In this document: positions 9,415 through 19,500 of the stretch, in pieces
Numbering within the stretch: position 1 is the first letter of the stretch
Layout: every line of letters begins with the position of its first letter
NCBI GenBank assembly: GCA_963830205.1
Contig: CAWHLP010000009.1
Coordinates: 32,194 to 96,193, forward strand
Direction: 5' to 3'
Length of the DNA stretch: 64,000 nt
Source of the DNA: CAVSRC01 sp963830205
Lineage (GTDB): Bacteria; Pseudomonadota; Alphaproteobacteria; Rhizobiales; Kaistiaceae
Program-made: the position numbers and the translations under genes
Notes under the pieces: generated by a model
Told to the model about the DNA's origin: nothing
Seen by the model: the letters and a program-made list of their open reading frames with translations, nothing else
Databases searched by the model: none

Positions 9415-9648
9415 TCAGCGGGTTTCCTCAAGAGACGCAAGGCGCTTCTCGATCGCCTCCAGCCGCTCTTCGACTTCGGCAGCGGCGTAGCGCCCGAGCA
9501 CGCTCTCGCCGTTGAGTGCCTGGCGGATGTCATCCATGCGCGAACTGAGGCCCGTGCAAACTTCCTTCAGTCTGGACGCGGACATTGCCCTGAATTCCTC
9601 GCGAAATTCGCGAAGAATGCGCAAGGTGTGGTTCTCCGGTTCGGCCAT
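9415..9648 (-). CDS. small charged, probably coiled-coil protein between cobS and cobT
   Basis: A 77-residue protein rich in Glu, Arg and Leu. It begins MAEPENHTLRILREFREEF and ends with VEERLEAIEKRLASLEE, which suggests two amphipathic helices forming a short coiled coil. It lies in antisense orientation between cobS and cobT, with its stop 7 bases from the end of cobS. I recall similar small ORFs elsewhere in rhizobia, but no function. The surrounding 456-residue frame in this direction is a shadow of cobT upstream of the ATG, so only this segment is called. Confidence 0.6.
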   Translation of the reverse strand: MAEPENHTLRILREFREEFRAMSASRLKEVCTGLSSRMDDIRQALNGESVLGRYAAAEVEERLEAIEKRLASLEETR

Positions 9649-9708
9649 GGCACGCTCCCGAGACACCCAATATAGGCAGAGCCGGCGGATTCGGAAAGTT
9701 AGCGTCTG

Positions 9709-11607
9709 ATGGCCATTCCCAACGACACTCCCCGCGCCAAGCCGGTCGAAAGCCCGACCGAGCCGTTCAAGCGCGCGGTGACCGGCTGCATGCGCGCCAT
9801 CGCCGGCGAGCCGGAGCTGGAGGTGTCGTTCGCGGCCGACCGGCCGATGCTCGCCCACAACAAGGCGCGCCTGCCCGAGCCGCCGCGCAAGATGACCGCG
9901 CGCGACATTGCCATCACCCGCGGCGTCGGCGATTCGCTGGCGCTGAGGCTCGCCTGTCACGACCCGGCCGTCCACCGCGCCCACGCGCCCGCCGGCAAGA
10001 ACGCTCGCGCCGTCTACGACGCCGTCGAGCAGGCGCGCGTCGAGGCGCTCGGCGCCAACCGCATGACCGGTGTCGCCGACAACATCTCGGCCATGCTCGA
10101 GGAGCGCTACCACCGCGCCAACTACCAGGAGGTCACCGAGCGCGCCGATGCGCCGCTCGAGGACGCCATCGCGTTGATGGTGCGCGAGCGCCTGACCGGC
10201 CGGGCGCCGCCGCGTTCGAGCCGCAAGATCGTCGAGCTGTGGCGCGACTGGATCGAGGACCGCGCCGGCAAGGACCTGGCGCGCCTCACCGGCGCCATCG
10301 ACGACCAGGCGCGCTTCGCTGTCGAGGTGCGCGAGATCCTCTCCGCTCTGGAGATGGCCGACGAGCTCTCCGGCGAGGCCGGCGACCAGGGCGACGACAG
10401 CGACGAGACCGGCGACCAGGACGACGCCGAGGGCGCCGCCGAGAGCGCCGAGGGCGCCGAAGCGGCGAGCGACGACGAGATGGACGCGTCCGCCGACCAG
10501 GGCGACGCCGGCGAGGGCGAGGCGAGCGAGGCGCAATCCGCCGAGACGACCGAGGACGCCGACATGGCGGACGCGCGCGACACCGGCGAGGCCCATCGCG
10601 CCGACGCGGCCTTCTCCAACCTGCCGCCGCTCATCGACTACAGAGCCTTCACGCCCCGCTTCGACGAGACGGTCAATGCCGAGGAGCTGTGCGACATCGC
10701 CGAGCTCGAGCGCCTGCGCTCCTATCTCGACAAGCAGCTCGCCCATCTGCAGAGCGCCGTCGGCCGGCTCGCCAACCGCCTGCAACGCCGCCTGATGGCG
10801 CAGCAGAACCGCGGCTGGGATTTCGACCTGGAGGAAGGCGTCATCGACGCGGCGCGCCTGTCACGCGTCATCACCGACCCGATGAACGCGCTCACCTTCA
10901 AGGCCGAGCGCGACACCGAGTTCCGCGACACCATCGTCACCCTGCTCCTCGACAATTCCGGCTCCATGCGCGGCCGCCCGATCACCGTCGCCGCCACCTG
11001 CGCCGACATCCTCGCCCGCACGCTCGAGCGCTGCGGCGTCAAGGTCGAGATCCTCGGCTTCACCACCCGCGCCTGGAAGGGTGGCCAGTCGCGCGAGGCC
11101 TGGTTGCAGGCCGGCAAGCCGCCCAATCCCGGCCGCCTCAACGATCTCAGGCACATCATCTACAAGGCCGCCGATGCGCCCTGGCGGCGCTCGCGCCGCA
11201 ACCTCGGCCTGATGATGCGCGAGGGCCTGCTCAAGGAGAACATCGACGGCGAGGCGCTGGCCTGGGCGCACAGCCGCCTGCTGGTGCGCCCCGAGCAGCG
11301 CAAGATCCTGATGATGATCTCGGACGGCGCCCCGGTCGACGATTCCACCCTCTCGGTCAATGCCGGCAACTACCTCGAGCGCCACCTGCGCGCCGTCATC
11401 GAGGAGGTCGAGACGCGCTCGCCGGTGGAGCTGATCGCCATCGGCATCGGCCACGACGTGACGCGCTATTACCGCCGCGCGGTGACCATCGTCGACGCCG
11501 ATGAACTTGCCGGCGCCATGACCGACAAGCTCGCCGAGCTTTTCGACGAACGCGCGCCGACCGAGCCGGTGCGCATGCCCCGTCCGAAGCGCGCGACGCT
11601 GCAATGA
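9709..11607 (+). CDS. cobT: aerobic cobaltochelatase subunit CobT
   Basis: CobT forms a ring complex with CobS and activates CobN for cobalt insertion into the corrin ring. The 632-residue length equals that of characterised CobT proteins. An N-terminal domain is followed by an Asp/Glu-rich linker (about residues 220-300) and a C-terminal von Willebrand A domain whose MIDAS motif is DNSGSM at residues 415-420. The rest of the VWA fold (ISDGAPVDDSTL, GIGHDVTRYY) is intact. Its stop overlaps the next gene by four bases (ATGA). Confidence 0.96.
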   Translation: MAIPNDTPRAKPVESPTEPFKRAVTGCMRAIAGEPELEVSFAADRPMLAHNKARLPEPPRKMTARDIAITRGVGDSLALRLACHDPAVHRAHAPAGKNARAVYDAVEQARVEALGANRMTGVADNISAMLEERYHRANYQEVTERADAPLEDAIALMVRERLTGRAPPRSSRKIVELWRDWIEDRAGKDLARLTGAIDDQARFAVEVREILSALEMADELSGEAGDQGDDSDETGDQDDAEGAAESAEGAEAASDDEMDASADQGDAGEGEASEAQSAETTEDADMADARDTGEAHRADAAFSNLPPLIDYRAFTPRFDETVNAEELCDIAELERLRSYLDKQLAHLQSAVGRLANRLQRRLMAQQNRGWDFDLEEGVIDAARLSRVITDPMNALTFKAERDTEFRDTIVTLLLDNSGSMRGRPITVAATCADILARTLERCGVKVEILGFTTRAWKGGQSREAWLQAGKPPNPGRLNDLRHIIYKAADAPWRRSRRNLGLMMREGLLKENIDGEALAWAHSRLLVRPEQRKILMMISDGAPVDDSTLSVNAGNYLERHLRAVIEEVETRSPVELIAIGIGHDVTRYYRRAVTIVDADELAGAMTDKLAELFDERAPTEPVRMPRPKRATLQ

Positions 11608-12671
11608 GGCGCCGGCGGCTTGCTGCCGCGCTCCTTGCCTGCCTGATCACCTCGCCGCCGCTGACCGCGACGGCGGCAGAATTGGGCTTTGCGCCGATCG
11701 AGGTCACCGCGCGGCCGATTGCGCGCTTCGCGCTCGGCTCGTCCGAGACGCGCTTCGGGGCGCTGGAATTCCGCGGCGGCCTCCAGCTTTCCTCGCCCGA
11801 CCCGCGCTTCGGCTCGCTCTCCGCCCTCGACTTTGCCGCCGACGGCCACACGCTCACCGCGGTTGCCGACACCGGCTTCTGGTTCACCGCCGCCCTTACC
11901 GAGGTAGACGGGCGTCCGACCGGGCTCGCTGCTCCGATGCTGGCGCCGATGCTCGACGCCCGTGGGCGCCCCTTCGCCAGCAAGCTCGATTGCGACGCCG
12001 AGGGCCTGCGCATCGTCAGCCGCGACGGCCGGGCGACCGCCTACGTCTCCTTCGAGCGGCGGCCGGCGATCGGCCGCTATGTCGCCGCTCCGGACTTCGC
12101 CACCGCCCGGCGGAGCGACCTTCCGCTGCCCAAGTTCGTGAACCATCTCCAGGCGAACAAAGGCCTCGAGGCCCTCGCCGTGGCGCCCGCGGCAGGGCCG
12201 CTCGCCGGCGCCATCGTCGCCATCGCCGAACGCTCGCTCGACCGCGCCGGCAACCATCGCGGCTTCATCGTCGGCGCCCGCCGTGACGGAACCTTTGCCC
12301 TGGTGCGCTCCGATCGGTTCGACGTGTCGGACGCCGCCTTCCTGCCCGACGGCGACCTCATCGTCCTCGAACGCCGCTTCAATTTCACCGATGGTCTGGC
12401 CGTGCGCATCCGGCGCATTCCCGGCGCTGCCATCCGCCCGGGGGCGATCGTGGACGGCCCGGTGCTCATCACGGCCGACATGAGTGACCAGATCGACAAC
12501 ATGGAGGGGCTGGCCGTGCGCACCGACGAGCACGGCGAGACGATCCTCACCCTTATCTCGGACGACAACGGCAACCACTTCCTGCAGCGCACGATCCTGC
12601 TGCAATTCGCCCTGACTGAGACCCCCGAGCCATCTCTGTCGCCGCCCTTGCCCACGCCGCGGCCGCACTGA
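11604..12671 (+). CDS. exported esterase-like phytase-domain protein
   Basis: A 355-residue secreted protein with a Sec signal (MRRRRLAAALLACLITSPPL, cleavage near TAAEL). The rest fits the esterase-like phytase domain, a beta-propeller family: GSLSALDFAADGHTLTAVADTG, KGLEALAV and DNMEGLAVRTDEHGE are repeated blade signatures. The enzymatic activity of this family is not settled. It overlaps cobT by four bases, so it is probably cotranscribed with it, an arrangement seen in other rhizobia but unexplained. Confidence 0.78.
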   Translation: MRRRRLAAALLACLITSPPLTATAAELGFAPIEVTARPIARFALGSSETRFGALEFRGGLQLSSPDPRFGSLSALDFAADGHTLTAVADTGFWFTAALTEVDGRPTGLAAPMLAPMLDARGRPFASKLDCDAEGLRIVSRDGRATAYVSFERRPAIGRYVAAPDFATARRSDLPLPKFVNHLQANKGLEALAVAPAAGPLAGAIVAIAERSLDRAGNHRGFIVGARRDGTFALVRSDRFDVSDAAFLPDGDLIVLERRFNFTDGLAVRIRRIPGAAIRPGAIVDGPVLITADMSDQIDNMEGLAVRTDEHGETILTLISDDNGNHFLQRTILLQFALTETPEPSLSPPLPTPRPH

Positions 12672-12731
12672 AGGGCCGCAACCTTCGGCAGGCGCGATGC
12701 GCTAGGCTCGGCCCGCGCGATCCCGAACGAG

Positions 12732-14669
12732 ATGGAGCTTGCCTTGACCGCCCCCCAAACCGCCCCCTTCGGCTCCTGGAAGTCGCCGCTCACTGCCGAC
12801 CTCATCGTCTCGGGCAGCATTCGCCTCGGCATGATCGCGCTCGACGGCGCGGACATCTACTGGAACGAGGGGCGACCGGCCGAGCGCGGGCGCCAGGTTA
12901 TCGTGCGTCAGCGACCGGACGGCACGCGCGAGGACGTCAACCCGGCGCCGTTCAACGCCCGCACGCGCGTTCACGAATATGGCGGCGGCGACTTCGCCGT
13001 GCACGAGGGCACCGTCTACTTCTCCAATTTCGCTGACCAGCGGCTTTACACGATCGAGCCGGGCAAGGCACCGCGGCCGTTGACCCATGCCGAGGGCCAC
13101 CGCTACGCCGACGCCGTGGTCGATGCACCGCGCAACCGCCTGATCTCAGTGCTCGAAGATCACAGCGGCGCTGGCGAGGCGAAGAACGGCATCGTCGCGG
13201 TGAATTGCGATTCCGGTGACGAGACGCTGCTCATCGCCGGCGACGATTTCTACGCCAGTCCGCGCCTCAGCCCCGACGGTACGACGCTGGCCTGGCTCGC
13301 CTGGAACCACCCCAACATGCCTTGGGATGGCTGCGAGCTGCGCATCGCAACGCTTCGTCCGGACGGACTTCCGGGCGCCGCGCGCACGATCGCCGGCGGG
13401 GCGACAGAGGCCCTGTTCCAGCCGCAATGGTCGCCGGCGGGCGTGCTCCATTTCGTTTCCGACCGCACAGGCTGGTGGAACCTCTATCGCTGGCGCGACG
13501 GTACGGTCGAGGCAGTCGCGCCGATGGAGGCCGAGTTCGGCGTGCCCCTGTGGGTCTTCGGGCGCCCCACCTATGGCTTCGCCTCGGAGGAGCGCATCAT
13601 CTCCGCCTATAACCGGCGCGGCACCTGGAGCCTGGCCGAAATCGAGACCGGCAGCGGCAGGCTGACCCCCATCGACACGCCCTTCACCGATATCGGCAGC
13701 CTGCATGTGACGCCGACAAGCGTCGTCTTCACCGCCGGTTCGCCGTCGCTCGCTAGCGCCATCGTTTCGCGCGATCTTGCCAGCGGCGCGATCGAGACCG
13801 TCCGCCGCGCCAGCGACCTCGAAATCAACCCGCGCTACGTCTCGGCGCCGGAGACCATCGAATTTCCCACCGCAAACGGCCTCACCGCCTTCGGCTTCTT
13901 CTATCCCCCACACAACGACGACTATGCTGCACCCGCTGGCGAGCTGCCGCCGTTGCTCGTCATGAGCCATGGCGGCCCGACGAGCGCAACCAGCGCCACG
14001 CTCTCGGCGCGCGTGCAATACTGGACCAGCCGCGGCATCGCCGTGCTCGACGTGAACTACGGCGGAAGCACCGGCTACGGCCGTCCCTATCGCGAGCGCC
14101 TCAACGGCAATTGGGGCGTTGTCGACGCCGACGACTGCGCCAATGGCGCCCGCTTCCTGGTCGGTGAGGGACGCGTCGACGGGAACCGGCTGTGCGTTAC
14201 CGGCGGCAGTGCCGGCGGCTACACGACGCTTTGCGCGCTTGCCTTCGGCGATACCTTCAAGGCCGGCGCCAGCCACTACGGCATCGGCGACCTCGAGGGC
14301 ATGGCGCGCGACACGCACAAGTTCGAATCCCGCTACCTGGACGGGCTGATCGGCCCTTACCCCGAACGCCGCGACCTCTACGTCGAGCGCTCCCCGATCC
14401 ACCACCTCGACGGATTCGACTGCCCGGTCGTCTTCTTCCAGGGGCTGGAGGACGAGGTCGTGCCGCCCAACCAAGCCGAGGCGATGGTCGCGGCGCTGCG
14501 GGTCAAGGGCGTGCCGGTGGCTTACCTGCCGTTCCCAGGCGAGCAGCATGGCTTCCGCCAGGCGGAGAACATCAAGCGCGCGCTCGACGGCGAGCTTTAT
14601 TTCTACAGCCGCGTCTTCGGCTTCGATCTCGCCGATCCGGTGGAACCGCTTGAGATCGACAATCTCTAG
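12732..14669 (+). CDS. S9 family prolyl-oligopeptidase-type peptidase
   Basis: A 645-residue serine peptidase of the acylaminoacyl/dipeptidyl peptidase type. An N-terminal beta-propeller (WLAWNHPNMPWDGCEL is a typical blade) is followed by an alpha/beta-hydrolase domain. The catalytic triad can be placed: Ser493 in GGSAGGYTT, Asp574 in GLEDEVVPP and His606 in EQHGF. No signal peptide is present, so it is probably cytoplasmic and cleaves short peptides. The start at 12732 is upstream of conserved sequence; a start a few codons later is possible. Confidence 0.9.
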   Translation: MELALTAPQTAPFGSWKSPLTADLIVSGSIRLGMIALDGADIYWNEGRPAERGRQVIVRQRPDGTREDVNPAPFNARTRVHEYGGGDFAVHEGTVYFSNFADQRLYTIEPGKAPRPLTHAEGHRYADAVVDAPRNRLISVLEDHSGAGEAKNGIVAVNCDSGDETLLIAGDDFYASPRLSPDGTTLAWLAWNHPNMPWDGCELRIATLRPDGLPGAARTIAGGATEALFQPQWSPAGVLHFVSDRTGWWNLYRWRDGTVEAVAPMEAEFGVPLWVFGRPTYGFASEERIISAYNRRGTWSLAEIETGSGRLTPIDTPFTDIGSLHVTPTSVVFTAGSPSLASAIVSRDLASGAIETVRRASDLEINPRYVSAPETIEFPTANGLTAFGFFYPPHNDDYAAPAGELPPLLVMSHGGPTSATSATLSARVQYWTSRGIAVLDVNYGGSTGYGRPYRERLNGNWGVVDADDCANGARFLVGEGRVDGNRLCVTGGSAGGYTTLCALAFGDTFKAGASHYGIGDLEGMARDTHKFESRYLDGLIGPYPERRDLYVERSPIHHLDGFDCPVVFFQGLEDEVVPPNQAEAMVAALRVKGVPVAYLPFPGEQHGFRQAENIKRALDGELYFYSRVFGFDLADPVEPLEIDNL

Positions 14670-14679
14670 GGAGACGAAA

Positions 14680-14700
14680 ACGGCGCCCCGAGGGCGCCGT
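14680..14700 (-). terminator. hairpin terminator of rpmB
   Basis: A perfect 9-bp stem, ACGGCGCCC and GGGCGCCGT, with a 3-base loop lies between the convergent S9 peptidase and rpmB genes. On the minus strand it is followed by TTTTCG, so it fits intrinsic termination of rpmB. No T-run follows on the plus strand, so its effect on the peptidase transcript is doubtful. Confidence 0.75.
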
Positions 14701-14727
14701 CCGCAATCCTGCTTTAGAACCGCCGGA

Positions 14728-15021
14728 TCACGCGCTGGCGGCAACCGACCGCTTGGCGACTTCGCGCTTCAGCTTCAGCGCCCGCGGCGACAGCTCGCTG
14801 TCGCGAGCGGCGGCCAGGAACTTGTCCAGCCCGCCGCGGTGCTCAACCGAGCGCAGCGCGTGGGAGCTGATCTTGAGGTTGACCGAGGTGCCCAGCGCCT
14901 CGCTCATCAGCGTCACCTGGTTGAGATTGGGCAGAAACCGCCGGCGCGTCCTGTTGTTCGCGTGGCTGACATTGTTGCCGGTCAGGACCGCTTTGCCGGT
15001 CAATTCGCAGCGCCGTGCCAT
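14728..15021 (-). CDS. rpmB: 50S ribosomal protein L28
   Basis: L28 is a small basic protein of the large ribosomal subunit. The 97-residue product starts MARRCELTGKAVLTGNNVSHANNRT and contains the L28 core RRFLPNLNQVTLMS. The alphaproteobacterial form is longer at the C-terminus, as here. The ATG at 15021 is the family start; a longer frame upstream is not conserved. It diverges from the DUF3108 gene, a common rhizobial neighbour. Confidence 0.97.
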   Translation of the reverse strand: MARRCELTGKAVLTGNNVSHANNRTRRRFLPNLNQVTLMSEALGTSVNLKISSHALRSVEHRGGLDKFLAAARDSELSPRALKLKREVAKRSVAASA

Positions 15022-15264
15022 GGAAAAATCCTCGTTTGCCGCCGGTTTGCGCCAATTCGGCATGCAACGTGACGGGCCTTTTTTAGGAAAGTGGCATTGC
15101 TATAGTGACGGCCCATTTCGCCGTCAAGGCGGCATTCCGCCGGATCAAACGCCCAGCAATGTGAACGATCCCCTCTTTCGGGCGTGGTGACGTTCTTGGC
15201 AAATCAGCATAATAATGCTCTCGTTAACCAATGGTCAGCCATGATTTGAGGGGTCCCTGCCGTC

Positions 15265-16152
15265 ATGGCGGCCCTTGATGCGACACTCGGCACAATGATG
15301 ATGACCGCTTTTTCAGCCGCTGTCCGGACGTGCAGGAGGATTCTCCTGGCGGCGCTGGTCGTCGCGCCGATGGCCGCGGCCGGCGCCGAGGCCGCCGACA
15401 CCACGCTCAAGGCGGGCTACCTGATCACCATCGCCGGCATCACCATCGGCAAGGTCAATGCCGAGGGCCGCTTCACCGATACCGGCTACGCCGCCACCAT
15501 CAGCGGACGGACCTACGGCATCAGCCGCATGGTCTCCGACGCCCATGCCGTGCTTGCTGGCAACGGCCGCATCCGCGGTGGCCACGTCACCCCGGCCAGC
15601 TATGCCCTCGATACCGACGAAAAGGGCTTCCAGACCCATGTCAGCATGGCCATGCGTGGCGGGTCGATCGTCAACGTTTCCGCCGCGCCGCACCTGATGC
15701 CCTATCCCGACCGCGTGCCGGTGACCCCCAACCACAAGCGCAACGTGGTCGATCCGGTGGGCGCCTTCATGGTGGCCGTCGACCAGCCGATGCAGGTGAC
15801 CGGCCCCAGCGCCTGCAACCGCACCGTCAAGGTCTTCGACGGCTGGCAGCGCTACGACGTCAAGCTCACCTTCAAGGAAAGCCGGCACGTCAACAACGCC
15901 GACGGCGCCTATTCCGGCGAGGTGTTCATCTGCAGCGCCCGCTACGTTCCGGTTGCCGGCCATCGGTCGGGCCGCGATTCGGTGCAATACATGGCCGACA
16001 ACAAGCGCCTCGAGGTGTGGCTGGTGCCGGTCAACGGCACGCGCGTGCTCGTTCCCTACCGCATCCTGATCGGCACGCCGATGGGTGATCTGGTGATCAT
16101 CAACTCCGACTTCACCGTCAGCGCCACCGAGCGGCAGGCGAACGCCGGTTAG
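15265..16152 (+). CDS. exported DUF3108 protein
   Basis: A 295-residue protein with an N-terminal Sec-type signal (hydrophobic stretch about residues 24-40, ending AGAEAAD). The mature part reads as a DUF3108 domain: AGYLITIAGITIGKVNAEGRF near the start, GFQTHVSM in the middle and ADNKRLEVWLVP near the end. DUF3108 proteins are periplasmic or outer-membrane associated and functionally uncharacterised. The signal probably begins at one of the Met codons at residues 11-13 rather than at residue 1, so the true start may be about 30 bases later. Confidence 0.8.
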   Translation: MAALDATLGTMMMTAFSAAVRTCRRILLAALVVAPMAAAGAEAADTTLKAGYLITIAGITIGKVNAEGRFTDTGYAATISGRTYGISRMVSDAHAVLAGNGRIRGGHVTPASYALDTDEKGFQTHVSMAMRGGSIVNVSAAPHLMPYPDRVPVTPNHKRNVVDPVGAFMVAVDQPMQVTGPSACNRTVKVFDGWQRYDVKLTFKESRHVNNADGAYSGEVFICSARYVPVAGHRSGRDSVQYMADNKRLEVWLVPVNGTRVLVPYRILIGTPMGDLVIINSDFTVSATERQANAG

Positions 16153-16538
16153 GTCGCCCGGCCCGGTCTATCCACAGCTTGTCCACAGGGGCCGCCGCAA
16201 CGCCTGCCGTCAAAATCCCGTCGCAATTGCGAGTCCGCCGAGGCGCCACGGGCGAAGCGCCAGCCCCATCGCTATTTCTGCGGAGGGATATCAACATGTC
16301 GTGGACGGCGACCGGCCGTGCCACACATATCGTGGCGAACGGAAAGGGACTCGACCCGAGTCTGTGATTCGGGCCGGTTTTGTTCCAGACTCGTTCGCCT
16401 GATGGAAAACCACCGGAAGTCAAAGGAATCTCGCGTATTCCGGCACCGCTGTGCTAGAGGGAAGGGGTTGGCTCAGCCCGCGCTCCGCATGCGTGGGCGA
16501 GCCCCTGAGCGGACGACGGAAGACACGCCAGTCCCGAT
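16153..16538. other. 386-base intergenic region without a gene; two DnaA-box-like 9-mers
   Basis: No supported gene. At 16168-16176 and 16179-16187 lie CTATCCACA and TTGTCCACA, each one base away from the DnaA box TTATCCACA, in the same orientation and 11 bases apart. The rest has no recognisable terminator or RNA. The region presumably carries the promoter of the helicase gene. Confidence 0.5.
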
Positions 16539-19500
16539 ATGAGTGTTTCCCCCAAGCCCGAACCGGCCGTCGGTGTGCACGGCCGCAATGTCGTTGCCGT
16601 ACTGGGACCCACCAATACCGGCAAGACGCACCTCGCCATCGAGCGGATGCTGGCCCATCCCTCCGGCATGATCGGCCTGCCGCTGAGGCTGCTTGCCCGC
16701 GAGGTCTACTCGAAGATCGCCGGGCGCATTGGCGCCGACCAGGTGGCGCTGATCACCGGCGAAGAAAAGATCGTCCCGGCCAATCCGCGTTTTCGCGTCT
16801 GCACCGTCGAGGCGATGCCGACCGAGACCGACGTGTCGTTCCTGGCGATCGACGAGATCCAGCTCGCCAGCGACCTCGAGCGCGGCCACGTCTTCACCGA
16901 CCGCATGCTCAACCTGCGCGGCCGCGACGAGACCCTGCTGCTCGGCGCCGCCACCATGCGCGGCATCGTCGAGAAGCTGCTGCCCGGCGTCAACGTCGTC
17001 ACCCGACCGCGCATGTCGCTGCTCACCTGGTCGGGCTCGAAAAAGATCACCCGCCTCCCGCGGCGCTCTGCCGTCGTCGCCTTCTCGGCTGACGAGGTCT
17101 ACGCCATCGCCGAGCTGATCCGGCGCCAGCGCGGCGGCGCCGCCGTGGTGCTGGGCTCGCTCAGCCCCCGCACGCGCAACGCCCAGGTCGAGATCTTCCA
17201 GTCGGGCGACGTCGATTTTCTGGTCGCCACCGACGCCATCGGCATGGGCCTCAACCTCGACGTCGATCACGTCGCCTTCGCCGGCGACCGCAAGTTCGAC
17301 GGCTACCAGCACCGCCGCCTGACCCCGGCCGAGTTCGGCCAGATCGCCGGACGCGCCGGCCGCCACATGCGCGACGGCACCTTCGGCGTCACCAGCCGCG
17401 TCGACCCATTCGACGACGACCTGGTCGAGGCGCTGGAGACCCACCGCTTCGACCCGGTGAAGACGGTGCAGTGGCGCAACCGCGATCTCGACTTCTCGAC
17501 GCTGGCCGCGCTTCATGCGAGCCTCGACCGGCCCCCGACGCGCGACGGCCTGGTCAAGGCGCCGCCGGCCGATGACGTGGCCGCGCTTCAGTTGGTCGGC
17601 CGCGACCCCGACATCCGGGAGCTCGCCGACAGGCGCGAGCGCGTCGCCACCCTGTGGGACGTCTGTCAGGTCCCCGACTATCGCAAGATCGCACCGGCCA
17701 ACCATGCCGAACTGATCGCCACGCTGTTCGGTTTCCTCGCCCGCGACGGCGTCATTCCCGACGACTGGTTCGCCGGCCAGATCGCCTTCGCCGACCATGT
17801 CGACGGCGACATCGATACGCTCGCCAACCGCATCGCCCACATCCGCACCTGGACGTTTGCGGCCAATCGGCCGCAATGGCTGCGCGACCCGGCCCATTGG
17901 CAGGAGCGGACGCGCGCGATAGAGGATCGCTTGTCGGACGCGCTGCATGAGCGGCTGACCGCCCGTTTTGTCGACCGGCGGACCAGCGTGCTGATGCGGC
18001 GGTTGAAAGAGAATGCAATGCTCGAAGCCGAGATTACGCCGGCCGGCGAGGTTCTGGTCGAAGGCCAGCACGTCGGCAGCCTGGAGGGGTTCCGCTTTGC
18101 ACCTGACCCGTTAGCCGACGGGCCGGAGGCCAAGGCGCTGCGCAGCGCTGCCCAGAAGGCGCTCGCCGGCGAGATCGCCGAGCGCGCCGAAAAGGTGGCG
18201 ACCGCCGCCAACAAGGACTTCATCCTCGCCGGCGACGGCACGCTGCGCTGGCAGGGCGCGGCGATCGCGCGCCTCACCCAGGGTGACGACGCGCTGAAGC
18301 CGCGGCTGATCCTCCTCGCTGACGAACTGCTGCCGGCCGCCGGCCGCGACCGGGTCCAGGCGCGCATCGACCTGTGGCTCTCGGCCCAGGCGGAGACGCT
18401 GCTCAAGCCGCTGTTCGACCTGCGCACCGCCGCCACCCTGGCGCCGGCCGCACGCGGCCTTGCCTTCCGCCTGAGCGAAGGCTTCGGCATCATCGACCGG
18501 GCAACGATCGCCGACGAGGTGCGCAACCTCGACCAGGAGGCCCGCGCCGGCATGCGGGCGCTGGGCGTGCGCTTCGGCGCCTATCACATCTACGTCCCGG
18601 CACTGCTCAAGCCCGGCCCCGGCGGGCTGCTCGCCACCTTCTGGGCGCTCAAGAACGGCGGCCTCGATACGCCCGGCCTCACCGACCTGCAGCGGCTGGC
18701 CGCTTCCGGCCGCACCAGCGTTCCCGTCGACCCGGTGATTCCGGCGGCGCTCTACCGCATCGTCGGCTACCGGCTGGCCGGCACGCGCGCCGTGCGCATC
18801 GACATTCTCGAGCGCCTCGCCGATCTCATCCGCCCGCTGATCGCCTGGCGGCCGACGCCAGAATCCCCGACGCCGCCCGACGGTGCCATCGCCGGCTACG
18901 GCTTCACCGTCACCGTCGCCATGACCTCGCTGCTCGGCTGCTCGGGCGAGGACTTCGCCTCGGTGCTGACCTCGCTCGGCTATCGCATGGAGCGCCGCCC
19001 GGCGCCGGAGAAGCCGGCCGCCGCCGAGCCGCCGGCCGAAGCAATTGCCGAGGCGGCCGCCGCCGAGGACGCGATGCCGACGCCGGCCGAGCCCGACGCG
19101 ACAGCGCCTGCGACCGATGCCGAAGCGGCAGTGCCCGAGGCCGAGGCGACGTCCCAGGTGGAGGCCGAAGAAGTCGCGCCTGCCGTCACGACCGAGGAAG
19201 CATGCGAGCCGCTTGCTGCGGAGGAGCCGGTCGCGGAAGCGCCGTCGACCGAGGCGGCCATCGCAGAGCCGACAGCGGCAGAGCCGGTCGTCGCCGAGGC
19301 GCCGACCGCGGAGGCAGCCACGGCGGAGTCCGCACCGGCAGAACCGGGCACCGCGGAACCGGTCGCCACGGAAACCGCCGAGGCACCGGCCGAGCCGGCC
19401 TTCATCGAGGTCTGGCGTCCGGGCCGTCCCGGCGGCCAGCAGCGCCACCATCGCCGCGAGCGCCGCCCCGAGCGCGCCGCCCCGGCCGATGCCGCCCCGC

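Noticed and set aside
9649..10785. N-terminal extension of the small minus-strand ORF between cobS and cobT
   Set aside because: The extension is antisense to cobT and low in protein-like composition. Only the segment from 9648 downwards is plausible.
16153..16538. Replication origin
   Set aside because: Only two DnaA-box-like words, no AT-rich unwinding region and none of the usual origin neighbours.
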